From NCBI RefSeq assembly GCF_001721045.1, contig NZ_MDER01000046.1, positions 1 through 64,000 of the forward strand: a DNA stretch of 64,000 bases, given 5' to 3'. This document shows, in pieces, positions 1 through 8,368 of the stretch. Origin of the DNA: Paenibacillus nuruki (GTDB lineage Bacteria > Bacillota > Bacilli > Paenibacillales > Paenibacillaceae). The notes under the pieces were generated by a model. It saw only the letters and a program-made list of their open reading frames with translations. It searched no databases and was not told where the DNA came from. A program made the translations under genes and the position numbers. Each line of letters starts with the position of its first letter. The first letter of the stretch is position 1.

Positions 1-110
1 TTTATAACTTATAATACGTTAAACAATTACTTAATAGGTTAATAAATAGATAACTATTATTATCAATCTATAAAAAAGATAGTGCATATGGGAAGGAAGA
101 AAGATGACTC

Positions 111-1028
111 ATGCATAAAATTCGAAGAGAAAAAATAATAGAAGGTACCACTATTCCTGGATTTATCCGTAATGGACAATACTTTTATATCAATGTAGAT
201 ATTTATGAAGATGGAATGGTGAATTGTTGGGAACTGGCTGATCTCAAAGGCGTGCGCGAAAAGATTGATTTGGAATGGTTAACACCACAAGTACCTGACG
301 GAGAATCTATTTCCGTTTTTGGCTTAGGGGATTATCGCACGATTGGCGGTTCATGGAAGCACGATGCACAGAGCTATTATGACTACATAACGGAGTTAGT
401 ACAGCAATTGAATCCGGGTATGCATAATATCTACGAAGTTTCTTTTGCCGAAAAAATGAAAAAAGAGAAATATAAAATTGTAGAATCACCTTACGCCCAA
501 GATTTCTTTGTAGAGTCTGAAGTAGGATATAAAGTCGTTACAGGAGAAGGATTTTTTATCTTTATGAAGTATGAAGGTATTGATTATCTGGTATACCTCA
601 CGGTATATAAAGACGGTACGATTGAATGTCAAAATGCTGTTTTTCAAAAAATATTAAAGTTAGAAGAGTTAGAAGAATTATTTAGCAACGGCACCTTTTT
701 TACAGAACTCAAAGAACCGACTAAGATTACACTCGATCATCTCGGTGATGTAGTGATGGTCAACGGAAGTTACATTATAGATATTGAGGATAAATACAAG
801 CAAGTACTCGACATTTATCAAAAGTTAAATAAGCATCCAAGCTTATATGATATTTGTAGAAATCGGTATTATGACTATTTAGAAAATCCAACAGTAGAGA
901 ATAAAGAATATCTACGTAAAGCTTATGAAGTGATTCCAGAGAATGAACGTCCTCGTGTAGCCAAAACGCAAGCTCAACATGAAGATTATATTCGTATTCT
1001 GTATACCGATCAAAAAAGAGAAGTTTAA
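111..1028 (+). CDS. Uncharacterised protein with two related halves
   Basis: I do not recognise a function. The 305-residue product is soluble, with no signal peptide or membrane segment. It seems to contain two copies of one beta-rich module: residues about 13-60 (FIRNGQYFYINVDIYEDGMV) and about 145-190 (FFIFMKYEGIDYLVYLTVYK, then DGTIECQ) share the pattern aromatic-rich strand, D/E-DG-M/T, then a leucine-rich helix. A helical C-terminal tail follows. The start at the second nearby ATG is chosen because the ATG at 104 leads to a stop after four codons. A purine-rich GGAAGGAAG lies at about 91-99, a long spacing. The 5' neighbour is outside the window. A hairpin follows the stop. Confidence 0.7.
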   Translation: MHKIRREKIIEGTTIPGFIRNGQYFYINVDIYEDGMVNCWELADLKGVREKIDLEWLTPQVPDGESISVFGLGDYRTIGGSWKHDAQSYYDYITELVQQLNPGMHNIYEVSFAEKMKKEKYKIVESPYAQDFFVESEVGYKVVTGEGFFIFMKYEGIDYLVYLTVYKDGTIECQNAVFQKILKLEELEELFSNGTFFTELKEPTKITLDHLGDVVMVNGSYIIDIEDKYKQVLDIYQKLNKHPSLYDICRNRYYDYLENPTVENKEYLRKAYEVIPENERPRVAKTQAQHEDYIRILYTDQKREV

Positions 1029-1033
1029 ATACA

Positions 1034-1070
1034 ATAAACCCCTTGTCCTGTAAATGGATAAGGGGTTTAT
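1034..1070 (+). terminator. Hairpin after the first gene
   Basis: An 11-bp perfect inverted repeat (ATAAACCCCTT / AAGGGGTTTAT) begins six bases after the stop codon. No long T run follows, so termination may be leaky or bidirectional. Confidence 0.6.
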
Positions 1071-1143
1071 ATATGGAACGAACAATCACTGTGATGAGAT
1101 CGCTCAATCTTGGGATTGAATGTATTCATGAGTCCATCCTTTA

Positions 1144-1323
1144 TTATAACGTGTGATGTTCAAGCAGATCATGCCGATTGCGAAGCTCTAAGTGAAAACG
1201 GATGCTTTGCAGTAGAACTGGATTATTCTCAATCTCTGCTTCTTCAATACGTTCTTCTTTCACTGGATCAGGACTGCACAGAAATTGGGTCATCCATAGA
1301 GATAAGTTATTATCGTTATTCAT
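1144..1323 (-). CDS. Small acidic protein, 59 residues
   Basis: This short gene reads on the minus strand from an ATG at 1323. A strong GAGGAGGG ribosome-binding site sits about 7 bases upstream (around 1331-1338). The product begins MNNDNNLSLWMTQFLCSPDP, then has a glutamate-rich helical stretch and ends in a charged RNRHDLLEHHTL tail. There is no signal peptide. The overlapping plus-strand frame at 1110-1325 has no ribosome-binding site, and I treat it as a shadow. The function is unknown. The good Shine-Dalgarno and compositional bias make the minus frame the likelier gene. Confidence 0.6.
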   Translation of the reverse strand: MNNDNNLSLWMTQFLCSPDPVKEERIEEAEIENNPVLLQSIRFHLELRNRHDLLEHHTL

Positions 1324-1693
1324 AAGTAAACCCTCCTCGGATGAAATAGTAGTTGACTCGAAAGATCAGTAGATCAATACAGAAACTATAATGATCCGTA
1401 GCTTGTATGCTGTTTCTGTATAGTTATTATATCGTGCATACTTTAACGAAATGTGATGGCTAGCTTAAAATAACATTAAATTATGCTACAAATAAGACAA
1501 AATAAAGGGAATGATTGAATATACATCTATTTATTTCCTATTATTGTTAAATATTTATGTATCCATCTCATGTTGGTGTTATATCGTATACGTTATACAT
1601 TGGATATCGAATGTATGTATTTCATAGCAAATAAAGCGACTGTGCCAGAATAATGTCTGGTTCAGTCGCTTTATTGAATTCGTATGTGAATAA
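1324..1693. other. Intergenic region with a short inverted repeat
   Basis: Divergent from the small minus-strand gene and downstream of the LacI-type gene. It holds an inverted repeat, ATACAGAAAC (1377-1386) and GTTTCTGTAT (1412-1421), with a 25-base loop and no T run, and the terminator listed separately. The rest is AT-rich and I see no coding potential. Confidence 0.5.
1630..1675 (-). terminator. Terminator of the LacI-family gene
   Basis: Perfect 13-bp stem AATAAAGCGACTG / CAGTCGCTTTATT with an inner CCAGA/TCTGG stem, just downstream of the regulator's stop on the minus strand. The T-rich arm can act in both directions. Confidence 0.75.
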
Positions 1694-2734
1694 TTATGAC
1701 TCCGTATGAGGAGGGGAGAACATAGAGGACTCCCGTACAATCAGACGATGAGGAACAATATGACGCTGTGAAAGTAACGCATGATCATCTCCACGAATCG
1801 CTTGAATCAATGCTTGCGAAGCCGTATATCCAAGATGATAAATACCAATATCTATACTGCTTAGTGGTGGAGTCGATAATTCAGCAAGTGCAATATTGTT
1901 AAAGCTCACTATTGAGATGTCATCAGGTACTTTATAACCCAATTCATGGAGCCCACGCAAAATTCCAAAACTGACAATATCATCGACAACCACAAGCGCT
2001 GTTGGACGTTCAGGCAAATTCATAAAAAAGGACATCGCCCGATAACCACTTTCTTGCAAAAATTCTCCTTCCACAATCCAATCATCCCGTAAAGGAAGAC
2101 CTGCTTCTTGCAACGCTTGTCGGTAACCGCTTATTCGATCAAGCGATACGACGAGCTCAGAAGGACCACTCACAAAGCCAATCCGTCGATGCCCTAATTG
2201 GATCAGATGACGGGTAGCATCTGCCGCCGCTTCTATATTGTTGGTGTCGACAGAAAGAACATTCGCATGTTGCTCACTGCGTCCGATCAGTACCGTTGGG
2301 AATTCTTTATCACTTAGGAAATCAACAACCGGATCATTTTGACGAGAATAAAGTAAGATCGCTCCATCAATACGTCCACCAAAAACTAAGCGAGAGACGG
2401 CGTCTACTTCTTCCTTTTCACTAGCGCCTGAAGTGAGGACGACATCATATCCACTTCGATTCGCTTGGGTCACAATACCACGTATTAATTCCATAAAAAA
2501 AGTATTCAAAAACAACTCTTCCGCAGGCTTAGGTAAAATCACACCTAAACTTTTGGTTGTTTTGGATACTAGACTTTTCGCCATCATATTCGGATGGTAG
2601 CCCATCTCCTCCATAATCTCTCTCACTTTTTCTGAGGTAGCATGGCTGATTCGCGGATGATTAGACAATACACGCGAAACGGTAGAAGGAGATACGCCTG
2701 CTCTTTTGGCGACATCTTTGATCGTAACCGACAT
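1694..2734 (-). CDS. LacI-family transcriptional regulator, MalR-like
   Basis: A 346-residue DNA-binding repressor. The N-terminus MSVTIKDVAKRAGVSPSTVS is the helix-turn-helix of the LacI family. The hinge-helix region follows (GYHPNMMAKSL), then a periplasmic-binding-protein-like sensor domain (GVILP..., GAILLYSR, LGHRRIGFVSGP, DDIVSFG). An upstream in-frame ATG at 2779 exists, but the GGGAGG site lies directly before the ATG at 2734, so I use that start. It is divergent from malEFG, and the intergenic region carries CAAACGTTTG-type palindromes like those bound by MalR repressors of other Firmicutes. I infer that it controls the importer and is released by maltose or maltodextrin. The ligand is not shown by sequence. 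Confidence 0.88.
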   Translation of the reverse strand: MSVTIKDVAKRAGVSPSTVSRVLSNHPRISHATSEKVREIMEEMGYHPNMMAKSLVSKTTKSLGVILPKPAEELFLNTFFMELIRGIVTQANRSGYDVVLTSGASEKEEVDAVSRLVFGGRIDGAILLYSRQNDPVVDFLSDKEFPTVLIGRSEQHANVLSVDTNNIEAAADATRHLIQLGHRRIGFVSGPSELVVSLDRISGYRQALQEAGLPLRDDWIVEGEFLQESGYRAMSFFMNLPERPTALVVVDDIVSFGILRGLHELGYKVPDDISIVSFNNIALAELSTPPLSSIDIGIYHLGYTASQALIQAIRGDDHALLSQRHIVPHRLIVRESSMFSPPHTES

Positions 2735-2937
2735 GTGTACCTCCCTGGTCATGGTTTTTGGGATATTGAGAACCATCACTATCTGTATTATCTATGTTAA
2801 AACATATGCTATACGGATGTAAACTGCAAAATATACACACTTCCAAAGAAAATAGGCGATATTTTATGATTTTCAGAGAAATAGATAGGATATAAGCAAT
2901 TATATCTGCAAAAAGCCAGAATATGGCGTTAAATTGT

Positions 2938-2957
2938 TTGTGCAAACGTTTTTACAA
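2938..2957 (+). promoter_or_regulatory. MalR-like operator 1
   Basis: TTGTGCAAACGTTTTTACAA contains GCAAACGTTT, one good half and one degenerate half of the LacI/MalR palindrome. It overlaps the -35 of the malE promoter candidate, so binding would block RNA polymerase. Confidence 0.55.
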
Positions 2958-2978
2958 TTTCCATATTTCAGTTATGAT
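2951..2978 (+). promoter_or_regulatory. Sigma-A promoter candidate for malEFG
   Basis: TTTACA (2951-2956), 16-base spacer, TATGAT (2973-2978). It is bracketed by operator 1 upstream and a CRE downstream. This implies a leader of about 200 bases before malE. Confidence 0.55.
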
Positions 2979-2989
2979 GGATTTGCTGG

Positions 2990-3003
2990 ATAAAGCGCTT
3001 ACT
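2990..3003 (+). promoter_or_regulatory. CRE site (CcpA binding)
   Basis: ATAAAGCGCTTACT closely matches the CcpA consensus TGAAAGCGCTTTCA. It lies just downstream of the predicted start point, a repression position. It suggests carbon catabolite repression of the maltose importer. Confidence 0.6.
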
Positions 3004-3079
3004 TATAACATCATTTACCTTTAGTGGTGATTATTAGACTTTTATGGCTGAAGAAAAGGGTATCATATGCTAATATGAA

Positions 3080-3089
3080 CAAACGTTTG
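3080..3089 (+). promoter_or_regulatory. MalR-like operator 2
   Basis: Perfect palindrome CAAACGTTTG within AACAAACGTTTGCGCA, in the malE leader. It is about 140 bases from operator 1, compatible with looping by a tetrameric or paired repressor. Confidence 0.6.
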
Positions 3090-3187
3090 CGCAGATGATA
3101 TAGTCAAAGTACATAGGCAACAAACCCTTGATAACAGTACATAATTTTAGCGCTCGCCATCATACTATAGAGCGGAGGAAAAAAAGA

Positions 3188-4477
3188 ATGATGAATCGTA
3201 AAAAGTGGGGAATCATGAGTTGTTTATTAATCATGATGTTAATAGTGTCGGCATGTAATAGTGGTGGAGCAGGAACAACAACACCGGGAACAACCACAGA
3301 TCCTGCAACAGCAGCCGACCAGCAAGAAATGGTACCTGAAGAAGGCGCCAAACTTACCGTATGGGATAGTGGCGATCAGAAAACATTTATCGAAGCAGCC
3401 GCTAAAGCTTTTAAAGAAAAATATAATGTAGAAGTAAGCTTTGCTGAAGTTGGACCAGACAAATCGATGGGTCAAATGGTAACAGATGGACCAGCAGGTG
3501 TAGGTGGAGATGTATTCGCCGGGGTTCATGATCAGATTGGTCAAGGGGTATCCGCAGGTGTTGTGTTGCCTAATGACTGGTTCGAAGAAGATACCAAATC
3601 ACGTAATAGTGAAATTGCGATCAAAGCGTTAACGTATGACAATATGTTATATGGATATCCCAAATCGGTAGAAACCACAGCTGTTTTCTACAACAAAGAT
3701 TTGATCAAAGAAGTACCACAAGATTGGAATGGCGTAATTGATTTTGCAAATACATTTAACGATACAAAAGCGAATAAATTTGCGATCATGTGGGAAGTTG
3801 GTAACGGATACTATGTATTCCCATTTATCGGTGGATACGGTTCCTATGTATTCGGCAGTGATGGTACAGATGCAACAGATATCGGTCTGAACAATCCAGC
3901 AGCTATTGAAGCAACAACATTTATTCAAGGATTGAACAAAATTCTTCCGCTTAAAACATCAGATATCAATGCAGATATCAAAAAATCATTATTTACGTCT
4001 AACAAATTAGCAATGAATATCAGTGGTCCATGGGATACAGGTTCACTCAAAGAATCGGTTAAAAATATCGGTGTAGGTATGTATCCAAATCTGCCAAATG
4101 GTAAACCAATGACTCCGTTCTCTGGTGTAAAAGCTTATTTTGTAAACGCTTATACGAAGTATCCGAATGCTTCTAAATTATTTGCAGACTTTATTACTTC
4201 CGAAGAATGGCAGACTAAGAACTTTGAAATGAATGGAGCTCTTCCATCCAATACCAAAGTAGCTGAAAGCGAAAAAGTACAAAGTGATCCGATTGCATCT
4301 GTATTTTTGAAACAGTTTGAAAATTCAGTACCGATGCCTTCGATCCCAGCAATGGCGCAATTCTGGTCTCCAATGGAAGCAGCAATGTCTTCGATCTGGA
4401 ACGATAACAAAGATCCAAAAGCAGCATTGGATAATCTAGTTAGTCAAATGAAGAGTAATATCGAGACAGGGCAATAA
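3188..4477 (+). CDS. malE: Maltose/maltodextrin ABC transporter, substrate-binding lipoprotein
   Basis: A 429-residue extracellular solute-binding protein (family 1) anchored to the membrane as a lipoprotein. The signal peptide starts MMNRKKWGIMSCLL, and the lipobox IVSAC places the lipidated cysteine at residue 23. A Ser/Thr/Gly linker follows, then the binding fold (KLTVWDSGDQKTF, GYPKSVETTAVFYNK, FSGVKAYFVNAY). The frame is open further 5', but GGAGG at 3174-3178 sits nine bases before the ATG at 3188. It is first in an operon with two permeases, 2 bases from the next gene. No ATPase gene is present, so a shared MsmX/MalK-type ATPase elsewhere is inferred. Substrate is by homology to MalE/MdxE. 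Confidence 0.88.
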   Translation: MMNRKKWGIMSCLLIMMLIVSACNSGGAGTTTPGTTTDPATAADQQEMVPEEGAKLTVWDSGDQKTFIEAAAKAFKEKYNVEVSFAEVGPDKSMGQMVTDGPAGVGGDVFAGVHDQIGQGVSAGVVLPNDWFEEDTKSRNSEIAIKALTYDNMLYGYPKSVETTAVFYNKDLIKEVPQDWNGVIDFANTFNDTKANKFAIMWEVGNGYYVFPFIGGYGSYVFGSDGTDATDIGLNNPAAIEATTFIQGLNKILPLKTSDINADIKKSLFTSNKLAMNISGPWDTGSLKESVKNIGVGMYPNLPNGKPMTPFSGVKAYFVNAYTKYPNASKLFADFITSEEWQTKNFEMNGALPSNTKVAESEKVQSDPIASVFLKQFENSVPMPSIPAMAQFWSPMEAAMSSIWNDNKDPKAALDNLVSQMKSNIETGQ

Positions 4478-4479
4478 CA

Positions 4480-5829
4480 ATGGGGAACGTATCGATCCAT
4501 CCTGAGCGAACAACAGGTGTAGGAAGTGGGCTTATAGCAGCGATCTTGTCTGCGCTGATTATGGGACTCGGGCAAATGGTTAATCGTCAGTGGGCGAAAG
4601 GAATTATTTTCCTGATTGCTGAACTGGTAAGTGTCTATCTGATTATTACCAGTTTGGCAAATAATATCTGGGGGTTGATTACGCTTGGCGATCAGCCTTC
4701 CCGTATGGAGAAAGTCGGCAGATTGTATCAGAACGTACCGGGAGATCATTCCATCTTTATGATGATCTACGGACTGGTCGCACTATTGTATATTGGTTTA
4801 TTGATATGCTTCTATATTGCGAATATCAAAGACGCTTATCGTATTGGTAAAAAGCGCGAACGTGGCGAACGTGCCAATACATTCCGTCAGACATGGAAAA
4901 TGATCGGTAATCAAGGGTTTCCTTATTTGTTACTGACTTTACCAGCGATTGGCGTATTAGTGTTTACGATTGTTCCGATTATTTTTATGGTATTAATGGC
5001 ATTTACCAATTACTCGGCACCCGATCATATTCCAGCTAAAAATCTAGTCGATTGGGTAGGGTTCCGTACGTTTACCAATCTATTAACACTCAAATCCTGG
5101 AGTCATACGTTTATCGGTGTACTTACATGGACGATTATCTGGGCAGTGGTTGCGACAGTCACTACATATTTCGGCGGTATTCTAGTCGCATTACTGATTG
5201 AGCAAAAAGGGATCAAATTCAAAGGCATGTGGCGTACGCTATTTATTTTGCCGTATGCGATTCCGCAATTTATCTCTCTACTAATTATGCGTAATCTACT
5301 GAACTTCCAATTTGGCCCGATCAACCAATACTTGCGTATGATGGGTCTCGGTTCAGTACCGTGGCTGAATGATCCGTTCTGGGCAAAAGTGACCGTGATT
5401 CTAGTGAATATGTGGATCGGTATTCCCGTGTCGATGATTCTTGTACTGGGTGTACTGACAGCGATTCCGCGTGATCTATACGAAGCGGCAGAAGTGGATG
5501 GAGCGACAGGGTTCCAGAAGTTCCGTAATATTACGATGCCATTCGTATTGTTCCAGACGGCTCCGATCTTAATTATGCAATTTGCAGGCAATATCAATAA
5601 CTTTAACGTGATTTTCTTGTTAACAAATGGATTACCAGCCAATGGAGATTATGCGTTTGCAGGTAGTACCGATCTATTGGTTACATGGCTCTATAAGTTA
5701 ACTCTTGAAAATCAGCGTTATAACTTTGCTTCAGCGATCGGCATTATTATCTTTATTATTATTGCGGCATTCTCGCTCTATAACTATCGACGTAGCCGTT
5801 CCTTTAAAGAGGAGGATATGATCCAATGA
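4480..5829 (+). CDS. malF: Maltodextrin ABC transporter permease, MalF type
   Basis: A 449-residue integral membrane permease. An extra N-terminal pair of membrane segments (about 15-60 and 90-110) precedes the core, as in the Bacillus MdxF/AmyD branch. The core has about six helices and the EAA loop (YEAAEVDGATGFQKFRNITM) that contacts the ATPase. It starts two bases after the malE stop, with only a weak purine stretch (GACAGGGCAA) as binding site, so translation is probably coupled. The stop overlaps the malG start (ATGA). Confidence 0.88.
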   Translation: MGNVSIHPERTTGVGSGLIAAILSALIMGLGQMVNRQWAKGIIFLIAELVSVYLIITSLANNIWGLITLGDQPSRMEKVGRLYQNVPGDHSIFMMIYGLVALLYIGLLICFYIANIKDAYRIGKKRERGERANTFRQTWKMIGNQGFPYLLLTLPAIGVLVFTIVPIIFMVLMAFTNYSAPDHIPAKNLVDWVGFRTFTNLLTLKSWSHTFIGVLTWTIIWAVVATVTTYFGGILVALLIEQKGIKFKGMWRTLFILPYAIPQFISLLIMRNLLNFQFGPINQYLRMMGLGSVPWLNDPFWAKVTVILVNMWIGIPVSMILVLGVLTAIPRDLYEAAEVDGATGFQKFRNITMPFVLFQTAPILIMQFAGNINNFNVIFLLTNGLPANGDYAFAGSTDLLVTWLYKLTLENQRYNFASAIGIIIFIIIAAFSLYNYRRSRSFKEEDMIQ

Positions 5830-6668
5830 GAAAACAACAACGTGTCAAATTGGTGTTCAGTTACATCTTGCTTGTACTGATCGCTATAGGCTGTATTTAT
5901 CCAGCACTCTGGATCATTTTATCCTCACTCAAAGAAGGAGATTCGCTCTATAGTGAGACATTGATTCCGCAAAAATTAACATTAGAGCATTATATGGACT
6001 TGTTCCGTTCGCAATCGGACAAAGATTTGCCTTACTTAAAATGGTATTGGAATACGCTCAAAATTGCCATTACGAGTATGATTCTAGGAACACTGTTCCA
6101 AGTGCTAACCGCATACGCGATGTCACGCTTCCGCTTTAAAGGCAGACAAACGATGATGTCACTTGTACTGATTCTAGGCATGTTCCCGGGATTCATGAGT
6201 ATGATTGCAGTGTATGTCATTTTACTACAAATGAACTTACTGAACTCTCCATGGGCGCTAGTACTGGTGTATACCTCTGGTGCAGCACTCGGAATGTTTG
6301 TGGCTAAAGGCTTTTTCGATACGATTCCAAGAGCGTTGGAAGAATCGGCTTTGCTGGATGGTGCAAGTCATTTTCAAATCTTCAGTCGCATTATTCTACC
6401 GTTGTCGATGCCGATCATTACGTATATTGCACTGACCACATTTGCCGGTGCATGGGTCGACTTTATCTTCGCCCGTCTGATCTTGCGTTCGAGGGAGAAC
6501 TGGACGTTGGCGGTGGGGTTGTATGAACTGGTCAATACGTATTCGAGTACAGAGTTTACGTTATTCGCCGCAGGTTCGGTGTTGGTGGCGTTGCCGATTA
6601 CGTTGTTGTATATGTTCTTACAGCGGTTCTTAGTACATGGATTGACAGCAGGGGCGACGAAGGGGTAA
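5826..6668 (+). CDS. malG: Maltodextrin ABC transporter permease, MalG type
   Basis: A 280-residue permease with six predicted membrane helices. The EAA loop (LEESALLDGASHFQIFSRII) sits near residues 165-185, and the C-terminus LVHGLTAGATKG is typical of MalG. It overlaps malF by four bases, with GAGGAGG in the end of malF as binding site. It pairs with MalF to form the channel. A strong terminator follows, ending the operon. Confidence 0.9.
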   Translation: MRKQQRVKLVFSYILLVLIAIGCIYPALWIILSSLKEGDSLYSETLIPQKLTLEHYMDLFRSQSDKDLPYLKWYWNTLKIAITSMILGTLFQVLTAYAMSRFRFKGRQTMMSLVLILGMFPGFMSMIAVYVILLQMNLLNSPWALVLVYTSGAALGMFVAKGFFDTIPRALEESALLDGASHFQIFSRIILPLSMPIITYIALTTFAGAWVDFIFARLILRSRENWTLAVGLYELVNTYSSTEFTLFAAGSVLVALPITLLYMFLQRFLVHGLTAGATKG

Positions 6669-6682
6669 TTGGGAATAAAAGA

Positions 6683-6724
6683 GACAGGCTTATCTCGTAG
6701 TGTTGAGATAAGCCTGTCTTTTTT
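6683..6724 (+). terminator. Rho-independent terminator of malEFG
   Basis: Perfect 14-bp stem GACAGGCTTATCTC / GAGATAAGCCTGTC, 8-base loop, then TTTTTT. Confidence 0.9.
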
Positions 6725-6807
6725 ATTAAAGGGAAAATTATAAGAAATATTGAAATTAAAGAATTAGGGTATGAATATCATCAAATAAAAATAGCATAGA
6801 CACTTTA

Positions 6808-6840
6808 TAAGATATATTTGTAAAATAGAATTATATCTTA
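6808..6840 (+). promoter_or_regulatory. Inverted repeat in front of the HNH gene
   Basis: TAAGATATA (6808-6816) and TATATCTTA (6832-6840) form a perfect 9-bp repeat with a 15-base spacer. It ends two bases before the AAGGAG ribosome-binding site. It could be an operator or an RNA stem controlling the HNH/MazG pair. Confidence 0.4.
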
Positions 6841-6855
6841 CTAAGGAGTATGTCT

Positions 6856-7887
6856 ATGTCCCTGTTTACGGAAGAGTATCCTTCACTAGATTCTTATTGG
6901 CGTTCTATTATACTATTTGGTAAGAATTCTGCTACATATAAATTTGCACTTGCCAAAAGTTTATTAGAACTTTCACCACAAACAAATACTTTTATTTCTC
7001 TTGAAGAATTAGCTGTACCATTTTGTCAGCATATTTCAACGCATTTAAAAACGAATGATAAGCAGATTACTTCAACGTCTAGCAAGTTTATTGATGCTTG
7101 TAGGCAATTAAATGAACAGAAAATGGAACAAGACCACTTAATTCAGTATGCAGTAAAGTATGGTTTTGAGAATGTACTAGATGCTTTTCATAATGTAAAT
7201 CAAAATCATATTCCTGTGCAATTTTTTGAGACAATTAAAACTGGTAAAAAACCAAAGGGAATCATTATTACAGATAATTTCTACAAATTAAAAGAAACTT
7301 CACAAGCAAGTAACTTTATTCTTGAGACAGAAGCTCGTTGGAGGCTAGTTGAAACAGCTTGGGCACTCGGTTTAGCACCATCATTAGTAGAAGTTAAATA
7401 TGATGAACTTAAAGGTGAATTTTTTGTTGATAGTTCAGATAAACGAAGACGAACTGATATTACATCTGCACGTGCTTCATTAATTGGTTATCAAAAAGCA
7501 AAGTGTTTTTACTGTTTTGATGATATCAGTACTGATCCAAATCATGATCTTTTTGCAGATATTGATCATTTTTTTCCTCATTCTTTACAAAATAGTACTC
7601 GGACAAATTTAAGTGGAATTTGGAATTTAGTACTGGCTTGTAAAAGATGCAATCGTGGAGAAAATGGTAAGTTTGCAAAAATACCTGAAATTCATTTACT
7701 GGAAAGACTGCATAAGCGTAATAGTTTTTTCATTAATAGTCACAATCCATTAAGAGAGACATTAATGAACCAGACAGGAAAATCGGAGAAACAACGAATT
7801 ACTTTTTTACAACAAATGAATTTATTTGCTATTAATCAATTAGTACAGTATTGGAAACCCCATAATACATTTACACCTGCATTCTAA
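6856..7887 (+). CDS. HNH endonuclease-domain protein
   Basis: A 343-residue protein, probably a metal-dependent DNA nuclease. The C-terminal third holds an HNH/zinc-finger fold: a CFYC pair (Cys217, Cys220), DIDHFFPHS with the general-base histidine about residue 238 and His242, then WNL with Asn257, and a second pair CKRCN (Cys262, Cys265, Asn266). The N-terminal 200 residues are helical and not recognised; they may sense or bind a partner. The ATG at 6850 touches the AAGGAG site, so the ATG at 6856 (spacing 7) is chosen. The gene is clearly more AT-rich than malEFG. Eighteen bases separate it from the MazG-like gene, indicating one operon. Confidence 0.85.
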   Translation: MSLFTEEYPSLDSYWRSIILFGKNSATYKFALAKSLLELSPQTNTFISLEELAVPFCQHISTHLKTNDKQITSTSSKFIDACRQLNEQKMEQDHLIQYAVKYGFENVLDAFHNVNQNHIPVQFFETIKTGKKPKGIIITDNFYKLKETSQASNFILETEARWRLVETAWALGLAPSLVEVKYDELKGEFFVDSSDKRRRTDITSARASLIGYQKAKCFYCFDDISTDPNHDLFADIDHFFPHSLQNSTRTNLSGIWNLVLACKRCNRGENGKFAKIPEIHLLERLHKRNSFFINSHNPLRETLMNQTGKSEKQRITFLQQMNLFAINQLVQYWKPHNTFTPAF

Positions 7888-7905
7888 TTTAAGGAGATTA
7901 AGAAT

Positions 7906-8223
7906 ATGAAAGTATATAACAAACTTATTCGTGATAAAATCCCGGCAATCATAGAAGCATCTGGAAAAAGAGCTAACGTAGAAGTAATGAGCGATAAAGA
8001 ATACGAGAAAGCTTTAGATGCTAAGCTTTCTGAAGAGTTAAACGAATATAATGAAGATAAAGATATAAACGAGCTTGCAGATTTACTTGAGGTGATTTAT
8101 GCAATTGTTGAACACAAAGGATTGAGTATAGAAGAATTTGAAAAGATTCGGTTAAATAAAAAAGAAGAACGTGGCGGTTTTAAAGAAAAATTAATACTTT
8201 ATAATGTTGAAAATAATAAGTAA
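7906..8223 (+). CDS. MazG-like all-alpha NTP pyrophosphohydrolase
   Basis: A 105-residue protein of the all-alpha NTP pyrophosphatase superfamily (PRA-PH/MazG-like). It begins MKVYNKLIRDKIPAIIEASG, the usual opening of this small Bacillales/phage family. It shows the metal-binding pattern EExxE (EELNEY) followed by ExxD (ELADLLE). It would hydrolyse a nucleoside triphosphate to the monophosphate and pyrophosphate; the substrate is unknown. AAGGAG lies ahead of the ATG. It shares the AT-rich composition of the HNH gene and ends at a terminator, so the pair forms a unit. Homologues are frequent in defence islands (general knowledge), and a defence role here is inferred. Confidence 0.85.
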   Translation: MKVYNKLIRDKIPAIIEASGKRANVEVMSDKEYEKALDAKLSEELNEYNEDKDINELADLLEVIYAIVEHKGLSIEEFEKIRLNKKEERGGFKEKLILYNVENNK

Positions 8224-8290
8224 GAAAGAATAAGAAAGATAGATTCCTCTTTATCACATAGTTGCAAAGTAAATAATTCATAATAGTAGC

Positions 8291-8333
8291 AAAAAAACAC
8301 TCTAGTCTATACAATGTTAGAGTGTCTTTTTTT
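8291..8333 (+). terminator. Terminator of the HNH/MazG unit
   Basis: Stem ACACTCTA / TAGAGTGT flanked by A7 and T7, so it works for the plus-strand pair and for the arginase-like gene arriving from the other side. Confidence 0.8.
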
Positions 8334-8368
8334 ATAAAAATTATGATTTCTTTGAGTAAATTTAAAAA

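Noticed and set aside
1110-1325. A 71-codon plus-strand frame
   Set aside because: No ribosome-binding site, and it lies opposite a minus-strand frame with a strong site; kept only as a shadow.
1377-1421. Inverted repeat ATACAGAAAC / GTTTCTGTAT as a terminator
   Set aside because: Large 25-base loop and no T run; noted only as a repeat.
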